Shown here piece after piece: positions 33,387 to 46,400 of a stretch of 64,000 bases of DNA. The stretch comes from Ustilaginoidea virens (Eukaryota > Ascomycota > Sordariomycetes > Hypocreales > Clavicipitaceae), in assembly GCF_000687475.1 (NCBI RefSeq), contig NC_057316.1, positions 4,464,001 through 4,528,000 on the forward strand, given 5' to 3'. The position numbers and the translations under genes were made by a program. Position 1 is the stretch's first letter. Every line of letters begins with the position of its first letter. A model generated the notes under the pieces. The model worked only from the letters and a program-made list of their open reading frames with translations, was not told where the DNA came from and made no database searches.

Positions 33387-35621
33387 TCACCACTCAGGGC
33401 TCCCCACTGGGCTGGCCTTGATCCTCGGCCGCGACTTGAACACGGCCTCCATATCCTCCTCCAGCATCAGCTCCTCGGCCAGCTTGGCGTGGTCTCGGAC
33501 TGATTCCTCCGCCACTGCTGGGAAGCAACTCCCCTCTTTCCTCGGCAGCGCCCTCGGCCTCCGGAGGGACCTGCGTCGCTCAAGCTGCGCCTTCTTCTGG
33601 GCTTGCTCGAAGCCCGCCATGCTGAGACGCGTCCTGCTCGCCAGATCCAGGGGTTCGGGTTCCGCGCTCGGCGAGACGGGCGCGGGCCCGCCTTTGGCGC
33701 TGTCGCAGGGGGCCGCTGGTCCGAGCGGCAGCTCTGGCTCTGGTTCCTCGTCCAGGAACGGAGAGTGGCTGCCCGCCATGGAGAGACGGGTCCTCTGGGC
33801 TAGGGAGAGCGTTGGTCTGGGTTGGGTTCGCTTGATTGGCGAAGGGGACTGCTGGTCCATTGAATCCAGGATTTCGTTTGCCATGTTTTGCGTTGGAGAT
33901 GGAGGAGGCTCAATGTCTTGGTCGTCGTCGTCTTCCAGAGGGCGGATGTACACGTCATGAGCGCGCGTGCTGTTTCTTCGGTCTTGGCGTGGGGAGGGCG
34001 AGGATCGCGTCGAGGCGGAGTGGGAGAATATCTCGGAGAGCGCTGTGATTTGCGGCTCGACGGCATGTCTTGTCAGACTTTGCAGCCTCGTCCTGTTGGT
34101 ACGCACGGGGATCGGCTCAGGTTCGTAGGCTTGGTCGTCGAGGTCGCTCATCTCCCCGCCGTCTCCAGGCAGTCCGGGCGAAACGCTCCCAGGCGATGCC
34201 TCATGATCGGTTGAGGTGCCCTTCCTCGCAAAGTCGGAGACGGTGACGCCAGCACGCTTAATCTTGGCCAGCTCGGCTTGCAGCCCGTCGAGCACTTCCT
34301 TGTGTTTGGGGACGATCCTCGGCCCCTCGCTCGTGTTGGAAGCGCGGAGATCGGCGGCGTTGCCTACTTGGCAGTGCTGGTGCTCCGAGAAGCGGAAATC
34401 AATGCCTTGGACCGGCCTGTTCTGCTGCGGCCGCTTCCTCAGCGGCGATGCAGACGCCTGGGCCGGTTGGCCGAATGTGTCCCTGCGAAAGGTGTCCCAC
34501 CTTGCCAGCCTCTCGTTCTGCATCCGGACCCTGGACTCGAGCTGTTCCAAAAGACCGCCCGCGCTGTCCTCAATCTCGGCCAGGCGTCCTTGCTCAACCC
34601 GTCTCCACACTCGGTCAAAGGGCATTTCGAGCAGTCCCGCGCCTTGAGCGTGAGAGTCGCCCTGCACAAGGGTCTCCATCCAGTTTTCGTTTCCAGACCA
34701 GTTGTTCCGCACGAGGCGACGCATCTCCTCTCTTGCATTGTTCGACAGCGCATCTCGGCGGCAGTCAGCCTCTACTGCTGCTCGGATAGCCTCCGCTCTG
34801 CGACGGACTCCTCGCTCTTTTACGCTGACAAGGTCGCCAAAGTCGCGGTACCTGGCTCGCGCTTCGTCCCTGCGTTCCAAGGCACGCCCAAGGGAAGCCT
34901 TGTGAGCCAGAATCAGAGCCTTCAGGTCGCTGTCGTCGCTGCTGTATCCTCTATTCTCGCACGCTAGGCTGACGGATATCGGTGGGTGAGCACCGCGGGC
35001 CTTCAAATCTTCTTGGGCCACTTTTTTCAGCACGGCCGTGGAGAAGTAAGCCAGCACCTCTTCCAGCCGCTCGCCCTTGCAGTCATCCAGCATCGTCTTC
35101 CGTATGACGGAATCGCGGCCGAGTATGCCATTCTTCTTGGCCGTATCGAGGGCTCTTAGTATTGCGGATCGAAGACTGACAGACTGCAGTTGGTCGAGAG
35201 GCGGGAAAAAAGGCTCGAGTCTCTACGCCATGCACGGTTAGCCGTCGTGTGTGACGAGGGCCGGAGGCGTGTTCGGGTCCTTATGACTTACCGCAGCTTC
35301 TTGGGGATCCCACAGCTCAAACAACCTCACCAATGCCCACTCGACACACTGAATCCTCCTTCTTTGGCCCTGCAACGCCCCCGCCGATGTGGTACTCGCA
35401 AACGTCTCCATGGTGATGCCGGGCCAGTCCGGCAGCAAATCCAACTCAAGAAGTCGTAGGTTCGTCAGAAAGACGGCCAACGGTGCCGCCGCCCCAGCAC
35501 CATGGCCTCCTCCATTGGCATGAATAGTCGGAGACGTGCCAAGCTGCCTCTTGGTGTGGACAGAGGTCGCGGAGGAAGAGGTGTTGTTTCCGCGAAGACG
35601 CGAGCGTTGGACAGCTGCCAT
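33387..35621 (-). CDS. HAUS6: HAUS augmin-like complex subunit 6 (N-terminal domain protein)
   Basis: Augmin subunit that helps recruit gamma-tubulin to existing microtubules for branching nucleation. Exons 35621-35292 and 35222-33387 give 721 residues. The intron starts GTAAGT, has a GCTAAC branch and ends CGTAG. The HAUS6-N domain spans about 25-280: FLTNLRLLELDLLPDWPGIT, WALVRLFELWDP, then across the intron RLEPFFPPLDQLQSVSLR and TMLDDCKGERLEEVLAYFST. A helical region (about 200-370) follows. The C-terminal half is Ser/Pro-rich and probably disordered, with repeated RTRLSMAG-type short motifs (about 570-690) that resemble phosphorylation sites. I rely on the N-terminal signature, which is strong. 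Confidence 0.85.
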
Positions 35622-36710
35622 GGCGGCATATCCTTGGGTTTGACGGTGCGTCGACTGGAGACTCTGTTCATTTGCCCGTCAGTCAAATGCAAAGGAGCCC
35701 AGGAACAGTTCAATGTTGGCGTTCCCCTTGGAGCCTGGCCCGGGCTCAAAAGGCGGACCAGACAGAGTCTGGTCCGGAGGTTGGAGCTCTGCAGGCACCA
35801 GACCCAACATAAGGTACATGTAGGCGGGCACCTTGCCAACCTGTAGGCTGTAAGTAGCGGGTGCGCGCACCTACAACACCTATGTACAACAGGGCATGCG
35901 CGCTGCCCACCACGTCACGTCCCCGTCCAGAATGGGCCTGGTCGTGTCTGGGGTCTGGTCCGTGCATGTAGACCGCCATATCATGTCTGGGACCTGGGTC
36001 AGGCTCGCAGGGATTTGTCACGGGAGGGATGATAGCGTGCTGCTCTGTTTGCTGCTTTTTTGAGCGGTTTCGCGGCCTTGCCATTGTTGCTATTGTTGCC
36101 CTTGTTACTATTGTTGCCCTTGTTACTATTGTTGCCCTTGTTGAGCGCTGTTTTACTGGCCGAGCCGTTCGCAAGCTTGTAAGTAGCACGACTCGTGAGA
36201 CGGCCTCACGGCCTCACATATCAGGCAGACGTCCTGGTTCTACAACCTACATCGCCAATTCTCGGTATTGCCTCGCTATTGCCTCTCCTTCCTGCGTCAA
36301 AGGCATACCTGCGAACGCCGCAAAGACGGCAACCAGCCCACAATCCCCAAGCCTCGCCCCATGCAGTAGATGTCATGTGAGACGATTGATTGCAACATGA
36401 GCTTATTTTTTTCTTCATTGTCAAAATCACCTCATTGTAATATATACCCGTGGACCTTGATCATTTCAACCAGGTTCCAATCCCATGTAATGCCCATCGG
36501 TCCCAAGCCGAAAAGGACCCAAAAAAAAAAAAAAAAAATCGTTCCAAGCGCCTTGCTCATTGACGAGCCAGTCAACATAACATAGCACATGTATTGCAAA
36601 AGCCACAACAAGCCAGGTATCGTTAGGAAATCATATCTCGTAAGCATTCAGAGCTTCACCCGAAAGCGTCCTTTACCGCTTTCCAGGGCTCCGGGTCTTG
36701 AACCATCCAG
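35622..36710. other. Intergenic region between HAUS6 and mannitol-1-phosphate dehydrogenase
   Basis: About 1.1 kb without a supportable gene. It contains an 18-base tandem repeat (TTGTTACTATTGTTGCCC type) at 36083-36142 and an A tract at about 36521-36538. Confidence 0.5.
36083..36142. repeat. 18-base tandem repeat, about three copies
   Basis: Units of the form CTTGTTACTATTGTTGCC are repeated with an initial variant GCTATTGTTGCC. Non-coding. Confidence 0.8.
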
Positions 36711-38044
36711 TCAATCCTCGCGGCTGTCGTCCTGGACGCGCTTGACGACTTGCAGCAGTTGGGGGTAGATCTTTTCGGTGCTCTGAATGCCGCAGACCTT
36801 GCTGACAACTTGTTCGGGGGAGTTGTCGGACATGATTTGTGCGAGCTCCTTGGATTCGTCGTCCCCTTCGACGTTCTGAAAACGGAGGCACATCTCAATG
36901 GCATCAAGCAAAAACTTGATGGGCTGATCCCGCTCGGCGAGCTCGGCAGCGGGACCAATGAAGCGCTCCTTGCGAGATAGTTTTCTCAGAGGAGCGCGGC
37001 CCACACGCTCGACAGCGTCTCCCAGGTGGGCGTTGCCAATGCGCTTGATAATCTTCTCGACATAGGCGGCTTGGTCGTCTTCCTCAAACTCGTGCTTGGC
37101 AACAATCAAGTTTTTGGTCTCCATCAAGGCCCCTCGAACCTCGGCCATGATGTCTTTGTCCTGGAGAGCGTCATAGACGGTACGCTTACTTCGGTTGTAG
37201 CCGTGGTAGGCAGCAGTGGCGTGACCAGTGTTGACCGTGAACAGCTTACGCTCGATAAAAGGGGCGAGGTTGTCAACCCAGTTGATGCCCTCGATGGAGG
37301 GGATCCCGACATCTTCAAAGGGGGTCTTGTCGACGACCCACTCAAAAAACTTCTCCAGGGTGACGTTGAGCCCAGCTTTGGGGTCTTGGGCCGGCACGAT
37401 ACGGTCAATAGCCGAGTTGGCGTAGCGAGCCCGCAGGTGGTGATCCTCCAGACGGTGGGAAGCTGTGTTTCGAGGGTCCTTGATGTGTTGAGCGAGGGTG
37501 TCGGTGGCACCTATGGCATTTTCGCAAGCGATGACATGCAGAGGGTTCCCGTTTGGTCGACGGTCGATACCCTTGGCGATGACGGGGGCGATAAACTTGA
37601 GGATATTGGGACCCACGGAGCAGGTGACGACGTCGGCTGTGGCAATCTCCTTGACCAGGTCCTCTTCGTGGGTCTTGGAGTTGATGGCACGGTAATTGGT
37701 GATGACACTCTCGCTGGTGGCATCGGTTCCGACTTCGATCACCTTGTACGAGGGTGTTGAGTTGATTTTGTCAATCAGAGAATCGACAACATCAGCAAAC
37801 ACAACCTCGTAGCCAGAGTTGTGCAGAAAGCAGGCAACGAAGCCACGGCCTGGGAGAAAAGGTTAGCGCGGCGATTTAGGAGGAAGCACAAGACTACTGT
37901 GCGATCCTGCGGCTGCGTGACGATACTGGGCCAGGGCGCTGACCGGGGGTGGGAAGCGGGGATTGTGGGCGCAACATCACTCAGGAACCACGTACCGATA
38001 TTGCCAGCACCGAAGTGGACAGCCTTTTTAGCAGCAGGAGCCAT
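36711..38044 (-). CDS. mpdA: Mannitol-1-phosphate 5-dehydrogenase
   Basis: Cytosolic NAD(H)-dependent enzyme that interconverts fructose-6-phosphate and mannitol-1-phosphate, the entry to the fungal mannitol pool. Exons 38044-37996 and 37849-36711 give 395 residues, close to fungal homologues (about 390). The 146-base intron falls inside the Rossmann motif. Splicing restores [17 protein letters not shown] (residues 9-25), which confirms the join. Downstream are [33 protein letters not shown] and the polyol-dehydrogenase segment [19 protein letters not shown], which supplies the conserved Lys. The neighbour upstream is PGI1, which makes the same fructose-6-phosphate substrate. Confidence 0.95.
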
Positions 38045-39126
38045 TGTTGATAGCTTTGTCGGCTACGCTTTGGGGGGGATGTATGCGAAGAAGCAGTTGG
38101 GAGCGTTTGAGAATAGGCGTAACCGGGGAAGGAAGAAGAAGAAAAAAAAAACAAATCCAGGTCCAAACTCCCAAGGGACAACGGTCAATTTCAGGCGTCG
38201 TCGTGCAAAAGCGGACTCGGAGCGTGTTGTTGGCGGGCTTGGGACGGTGTTGACGTGGAGAGGAAGTGGTGAGAATGGGGGGAGAAGTGCGGGGTGTGCA
38301 AAGGAGAAAAGTGAGGGAAAACAGAGTTTATATAAACCGGGCAAAAGGATGAGGTGATACAAACACGGCCGTGGCCACTGGTAACTTGCCTCCTGGGGGA
38401 GGGAGGCATTGGCAAGGCCAGGCCATTGGGAAGCCATTGGGAGGAGGCCTTTGGCGAGGAGGGGTCCAGAACCCCACTCTGCGTGCCTACCTGGGTACCT
38501 AGGTACCTACCTACCTAAAGGTAAGCGGGGCAGGCCCGCCGGGAAAGGGCGTGCAGGCGGCAGCAGGAACGATGGAGCGGCGATGACGATGCTCCATGCG
38601 TAGAGTCCAGGCACTTGTTGCACCTGCCACCACCTGGCTCACGGACGCAGGCCAGGCCTCGCGAGGCAGGGACGGCTTACCCCAAGAAAAGACTGGCAGC
38701 ATCAGGTGCTCAACAAGACCGGGTCGCTGCTTCCTCTCTGCTTCGAGGCGCGTGCTTATGTACCGCGTACTCCGAACCGGTAGTCATGTACAAATAAATG
38801 ACCTGCCAGCGGGGCGGGCTATCAGGGGTCTCTGGTCTCTCGACGTCCCCACCAGCTCCAGGGCGCGCCACTCACAGGCCGAGAATTTTCAATTTTCGAC
38901 ACACCAGAACTGGCGCGACCCGCCAGCCCCCACTGCGCAGTTGACGCCTGGCCTGGCCTAGTTTCAAGCGCCAGACGCTACAAGAGTCACTTGGCCCGGC
39001 GGCACCCCCAGAGCGGCCGGCCGTGCTTTCCTCGATGACGGCGTGGAACTATCCATCGCAACTAGATGTCTGGCAACTCATCGCCACCGCCTACCTTCCG
39101 GGAGGGAGAAAAAAAATAAAAGAGAG

Positions 39127-39157
<31 letters not shown>

Positions 39158-39286
39158 GCGCCGTCCCCTTGGCCGCCGTAAGCCAGCGCCGGTCGACCCC
39201 TCATTTTGGGCGAGTCATACGTGGCGCCCCGTGCCGCTGCAAATGGCCGCGGGCTTGCGCAGGGCGGACGCCAGAAACGGACAGCC

Positions 39287-39318
<32 letters not shown>

Positions 39319-40737
39319 TAGCCCGAAGCGGTCGACGCAGCCTAAGCACAGCAAACCAGGCGGACGACTTATTATCTCGATTCTCGTGCTCGGGCAGTTG
39401 CTGCACTCGCCGCCGCACTGACTTTCCGCGCTGTAAGGCATGTGCTTTTCCCCTCTGGCGGTGGCCCGCCCGGCCCGCCCCCCCTTGAGCCCTCCCACTG
39501 ACTTGATCCGACTAGCGGGACGACTCGGCTGCCCATCGCAGGAATCACGAGCCGTGGCATCACCTCGTAGTACATAGCATGTACTTACGTGCAGACGGGA
39601 CACATGCATTGCAATGCCACGGCACGTCCGTCCTGGGCCTAGCTGCTTTCGCCAACTCCGCGTTCGACCATCCGGTTGCTGCTTGCCGCCGCGTCCAGGG
39701 CCCATTTGCGGCTTTTACAAGGGGGGCGGGGGCGGGGCGGGGCGGCCTCTGCGCAGGCTACTGACCTCCGTCTGGCCGGCAGTGACGTCAGGCCTAGCTA
39801 GACCTGCGCCTAGCCGCCTTGCCTTGTTGTTGCAAGCAGCGCTGATTCTGAAGGGCCCACACAGTGCCGCCCGAGCCGCAGCTGCACCGTGCGCTGCATG
39901 CAACCGCCCAGTCGCCCGGGTGAATCCAACATGCCAGCCAGTCAGTCACTGATCAGTGTGCGGAGCACTCCGGAGCAAATCTTTAGCAGCGGAGCCAGGT
40001 GAGGTGGGCGGCCACCTCTACGCGCCGACTCGCCCGTCTTGGGCCCCGCTCGAAACAAGGCGCCGTAGTAGGAAACAAGGCCATCGCCTACCTCGGGTAG
40101 ACTGAAGTACATGTGTCTGGTACAAGTGCGCTCGGAGCCACTCGCCATGCAGCAGCGCGTGCGGGGCAATCTCCACGGCGCTGGTGCCGCGGTGCCGCAG
40201 GGCCCGCACAGTGCCTGCCCTCCTTGTGCCGACATCGCCCGAACATGCCCCGTCTGCCGCCCGGCTCGATCCATCCCAGCCATGGCCGAGATAGCCGCCA
40301 TGATATGAATAGGAATATGATGGCCATGAGTTCCACGGCGGCCGGTTGACCACAGCGCTGATCACGCCGAGGTTCGTCAACACGCCAGCACCCCCGCCAG
40401 TCCGAGTGCGCCATCGCATCATCGGGCCATTCATGTGGTTCGGAAAGCCGGCCAGATTTGCGTAGCCCGACCCCGGCGTGGCACACTCCATAATGGTAGT
40501 CTACGGAATGACATGCCGCCTACACACACACACACACGCACACGCACACGCACACAGACACAAGTCCCAAGTTTGTTGTCGTCGTCGTCGTCGTCGTCGT
40601 CGTCATTTGCTATAGTGCGCAGCTACCCGAGCAGTTTGTCCTTGGCGCCCCCGTGCGCAACCCTAATTTTGGAACATGCTGTTTGTTTGTTTCGCCTTTT
40701 TCCGTGTCATGCCTTTCATCCCCTCAACAGCCAGCAC
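38045..40737. other. Long gene-free interval between mpdA and PGI1
   Basis: About 2.7 kb. I find no supportable gene on either strand. It holds TACCTAGGTA at 38496-38505 within a cluster of TACCT units, a 28-base A tract (39127-39154), CAG repeats (about 39284-39317), GGGGCGGG repeats (39723-39744), a CA/CG stretch (40521-40562) and CGT repeats (40578-40603). GC-rich pieces give long but low-complexity open frames. Confidence 0.5.
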
Positions 40738-42663
<1,926 letters not shown>

Positions 42664-44108
42664 GGCGTGCGCTTTCTGCAAGAAGGTGATGGATGGTCTG
42701 GTTTCGGTACTCTCACGCGTTATTCCTGTGGCCAGGCTTTCGAGGGGGAAGCAGTTGCGATGGGTTCGGGCACCAGGGTACCAGATGTTGTTGGATCCCG
42801 CTTTGAAAGGTTATGGATGGAGCTGATTAAAAAGACGGCAGCCGGCGGGGAATAAACTGCGCGGTGACGTACGGGGGAAAAAAGAAAAAAAAAAAAAAAA
42901 AAAAAAAAAAAAGGAAAGCCGTAACGAAGGGGCAGTGACTATTGACCGACTCGGTTGACGTGCCTCAGCCCATCCCCCCAGCCAGTCCCAGTCCCAGTCC
43001 CACAGTGAATTTACGGGCTCTGGGGTGCTGTAGTTGGCAACCAGCAAGAGCCGTCCAGCTGCGCCAGCATGAAATGAAATGACATAAGCTTCTGTGGGGC
43101 ATTTCGTGCATTTCATCGAGAAGGTGCAACCAGCAACCCCACCGACATGTCACATTCTACCCCTCCCATCCCATCCGAGCCAAAGAGCGGGTAAATGTAC
43201 AACTACAAAGAGCAAAAGTACCCCGATGGCTATTCATCACAAAGCTGTCTGCTGTCTGCTGTCTGCAACCTGCAACCAGCAACCTGCAACCTGCAACCTG
43301 CAACCTGCAACCAGCAACCAGCAACCAGCAACCTGCAACCTGCAACCTGCAACCTGCAACCTGCAACCTGCAACCTGCAACCTGCAACCTGCAACCTGCA
43401 ACCTGCAACCTGCAACCTGCAACCTGCAACCTGCAACCTGCAACCTGCAACCTGCAACCTGCAACCTGCAACCTGCAACCTGCAAATGGAGAGAATGCCT
43501 GGGGGTTTTAGGTGGCCCATATATCCGAAAAATGCTTCCAGCAAAGAAAGGCCTGGCCTGGGTTGTCGAGGCGTCACCCTGCGAGCGATCGCTGTGCTAC
43601 CCTGGAGCAGGCTTACGCTTCTGCCCCGACAACACTTAGCCACTCTGTCACGACCACCAGGGCGGTCGGCATACAAGCGAGGCACTGGCAAGCTCGCTCG
43701 CCCTCTTTGCAGCACAAGGGGAACGTCAGTTGACTCGGGGCGTTTGAACAATAACCGCATTCGGTTTGCTCCGTGCTGTTGCACAAAAAAAAAAAAAAAA
43801 AAAAAAAAAAAAGAAATCAGACTGTACCCGCGTTGCCTGCCAAAACTCCGAGTAGTATGTGATCATGGTCCTGTAGTTGACGGCCGTGTAAAAACAAACC
43901 CGCTTCAACCGTCCTCCAGTTTGATCCTATGCCAAGTTGTACGGTAACGCCCCTGGTACGGTAACACGCTCCCACATCTCTTCCCCCCCCCTTTCCCCCA
44001 AATTCTGTTCTTCTGACGTGTGCTCCACCCTTCGCGAACGGCAAGGCGCAACCCGTTGCGTCGACGCTGTCCTGCCTTGATTTCACGCGGGCGCGTACGT
44101 TTCTATCC
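42664..44108. other. Intergenic region between PGI1 and SCH9, with heptamer satellite
   Basis: Promoter side of PGI1 and 3' side of SCH9. It contains A tracts (42886-42912, 43785-43812) and a long heptanucleotide array at 43265-43485. The long open frames in all registers over the array are a by-product of a 7-base repeat without stop codons. Confidence 0.5.
43265..43485. repeat. Heptanucleotide satellite, GCAACCT with GCAACCA variants
   Basis: About 31 head-to-tail 7-base units. Most are GCAACCT; a few near the left end are GCAACCA. Because 7 is not a multiple of 3, every frame reads the same repeating heptapeptide, on both strands. Confidence 0.95.
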
Positions 44109-44350
44109 TCAGCGTCTATCTTGAATGCTCCCTACAAAGGATGGATCGGTGACGCTGCCGCCGGCGTCGCCGAGCCCGGCGATTGGGCGGTTGTAACTAA
44201 AGCCTTGGAATTGATCCTGCATGGTCTGCGACAGCACTGGCCCCTCAACATACGAATCCTGCGGTGCCTCGTTTGTAAAGCCTTCATCAAAGTTACCGGT
44301 ATCCATAGCATCGACCTAGGGTTGGCCAGTCAGCCATTCATTGCATTTGC

Positions 44351-44395
<45 letters not shown>

Positions 44396-46400
44396 AAAGC
44401 AAGGATAAAACAAGGGAAAGAAAAAGAAAAAAAAAAGTTTCGGCGGGCCGGGGAATCAAAGGTAGTCTGGCTACTTACAACACTAGGCTTAAAGGTAGGC
44501 TCGTACTTGCGCTGCAGCAGCTTGCGCCAATCTATGGCGTGGAAAAAGGGATGGGTTTTGATTTCGGCCGAGCCGTTAGCACCGAGTCGCTCCTCCGGGT
44601 TGCGATTCAGCAGCTTGATGAGAAGATCCTTGGCTGCCGGCGGCACCACGTCGGAGAAGTGAAGAGGCTCCGACAGGATCTTTCGATACATCTCGTTGGT
44701 GTTCTCGTCGTAGAAGGGAGGCAGTCCCGTCAACATCTCGTACAGCAGCACGCCGAGCGTCCACCAGTCGACCGTCTTGTTGTACCCCTTGCCCATAAGC
44801 AGCTCGGGCGCCAGGTATTCGGGAGTTCCGCAAAAGGTGTTGGTTCGATCTTCATCCTTCATGTCGAGCTTGCAGAGGCCAAAGTCGCACAAAGCAATGT
44901 GACCCTGGTAATCCAGCAGAATGTTCTCGGGCTTGAGGTCGCGGTAAATGACGCTGAAACCGTGCAGGCATTCCAACGCACACAGCAGTTCGGCCGTGTA
45001 GAACCTGGCCCTGTTGACGTCGAAACGGTGCTCTTTTTGCAAGTGGTGAAAGAGTTCTCCTCCGTTGACAAAGGCAAGGACAAAGTAGAGCTTCTCGGGG
45101 GACTGGAAGCTGAACTTGAGCGGGACGATGAAGGGATTGTTGATCTGCGCCAGCACAGACCGCTCAGCAAGGGTGTGAGCAACTTCGGATCTCGAGATGA
45201 TGTGTGCTTTCCGAATCGTCTTGAGCGCGTAGATTCGGTTGGTGTCCTTCTTCCGGACCTGCATGACCTTGCCGAAACTGCCCTTTCCGACAACTTTGAG
45301 AAGCTCAAAGTCCTCAATCTTTAGCTTTCCGGCGCGGGTCTCCACGTACTCGACTCCGACCTTGATTTTGCCAGTACCGAACTGGATGTCCACCCACTCC
45401 ACGCCGCCATGTCCGTCACCTTTCTGACGCTGGGCGTGCTCAGCAGCAGCCTTTTCCCTGTCCTTCTTGCTGGCCTTTGGATCTTCGACAAAGGGCAGTC
45501 TTTCCTCGAAACGCGGGTTGATCCTGGCAACACCCAGGAAGATGTCTTGGCTGCGGCCAGAACCAGGAGGAGCGTTCGGGTTGCGCAAGTAGAGATGAAT
45601 CACGAGCTCCGTGACTCTTGACACGTCAAACTTGTATTGCGTATTTCCACCAGCCCACAGTGGATTCTCCGGCTTCCCGTCCACCGAGTTGACGAATACC
45701 TGCACCTTGTCGAAATCCAGCAAGGCGTAGGGCATGTACTTGCCAGATATACGGCCGTGGTTGGTAGGAATGGCTCCAAACCCGCCTGCCGACGAGTGTG
45801 GGCGTCCAGACCCATTGACGTACGAGCCCGCGACTCGTTGGGAGGACGATGGGCGTACCGAGCCTGATACACTGGATGCAGCATTGCTAGTGGACAAGGA
45901 TCCTTGATGTTGGGAGGTGAAGACATGTCGGTGCGATTCGGGGAGGGAGAACCCCTGACCCTCATGCAGGGTCACCACCAATATACCAGGCTTTGGTGGC
46001 TTGACGACGGGTGCCTGTGCCATGGCTTCTGAGGCGGCTGGGAACGCAGGGTTATCATGGTGCGCTCCAAGCCAAGGGTGGAGCGGGGTTTGGGTGACAT
46101 TCTTGGAGCGAGCTTACCAATTGCGCTCTCTGCAGTGGGTGTAACAGCCCCAGAGGCTGAAGGCGTCTTGTCATCCTTCTCCGTGATTGTGGAGGTGGAA
46201 GGCGATCGAGCAAAGGCGCTCAAGGACCCAAGATGGGTTTCCTTCAGCTCTGTTACGGTTTGAAATCAAGTCAGCTTCCAAATCTGATAACAAATTGATG
46301 CAAGTTGTGGCCGCAAAGAAGAGATTGGGGGAGGGGAAGGGCAGGAGAGAGGGAGGTGAGTCAAAGGCCACTACTGACTCTTTGTGAGCTTCCACGACAT
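44109..46400 (-). CDS. SCH9: AGC protein kinase Sch9 (C2 plus kinase)
   Basis: Nutrient-signalling kinase of the Sch9/S6K type, acting below TORC1 in yeast. Exons 46400-46379, 46249-46118, 46028-44479 and 44315-44109 give 636 residues. Exon 1 encodes only MSWKLTK plus one base and joins to KLKETHLGSL, matching Sch9 N-termini. A C2-like region spans about 65-278. The kinase domain has GKGSFGKV (299-306), Lys321 in ALKTIRK, YRDLKPENILL, CDFGLCK and the T-loop TFCGTPEYLAPELL. The last exon supplies the hydrophobic motif FQGFSY, with Ser about 608 as the likely TOR site. The exon 3 acceptor is CAGAAG, so a form one residue shorter is possible. Intron 3 carries a 42-base homopolymer. Confidence 0.95.
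44352..44393. repeat. 42-base A homopolymer in SCH9 intron 3
   Basis: It reads as poly-T in the transcript strand, placed about 40 bases upstream of the 3' splice site, where it could act as an extended polypyrimidine tract. Confidence 0.85.

Noticed and set aside
39091..39705. 204-codon minus-strand frame
   Set aside because: It contains poly-Ala and poly-Phe from CAG and A tracts, has no domain, and no splice-supported extension.
43265..43485. CRISPR-like or telomeric array
   Set aside because: The units are contiguous with no spacers, the genome is eukaryotic, and the unit does not match the TTAGGG-type telomere repeat of filamentous fungi.
43195..43947. Repeat protein of NLQPATC heptapeptides
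   Set aside because: A stop-free 7-base satellite opens all frames on both strands. The reading has no conserved start, no flanking domain and no other coding sign.
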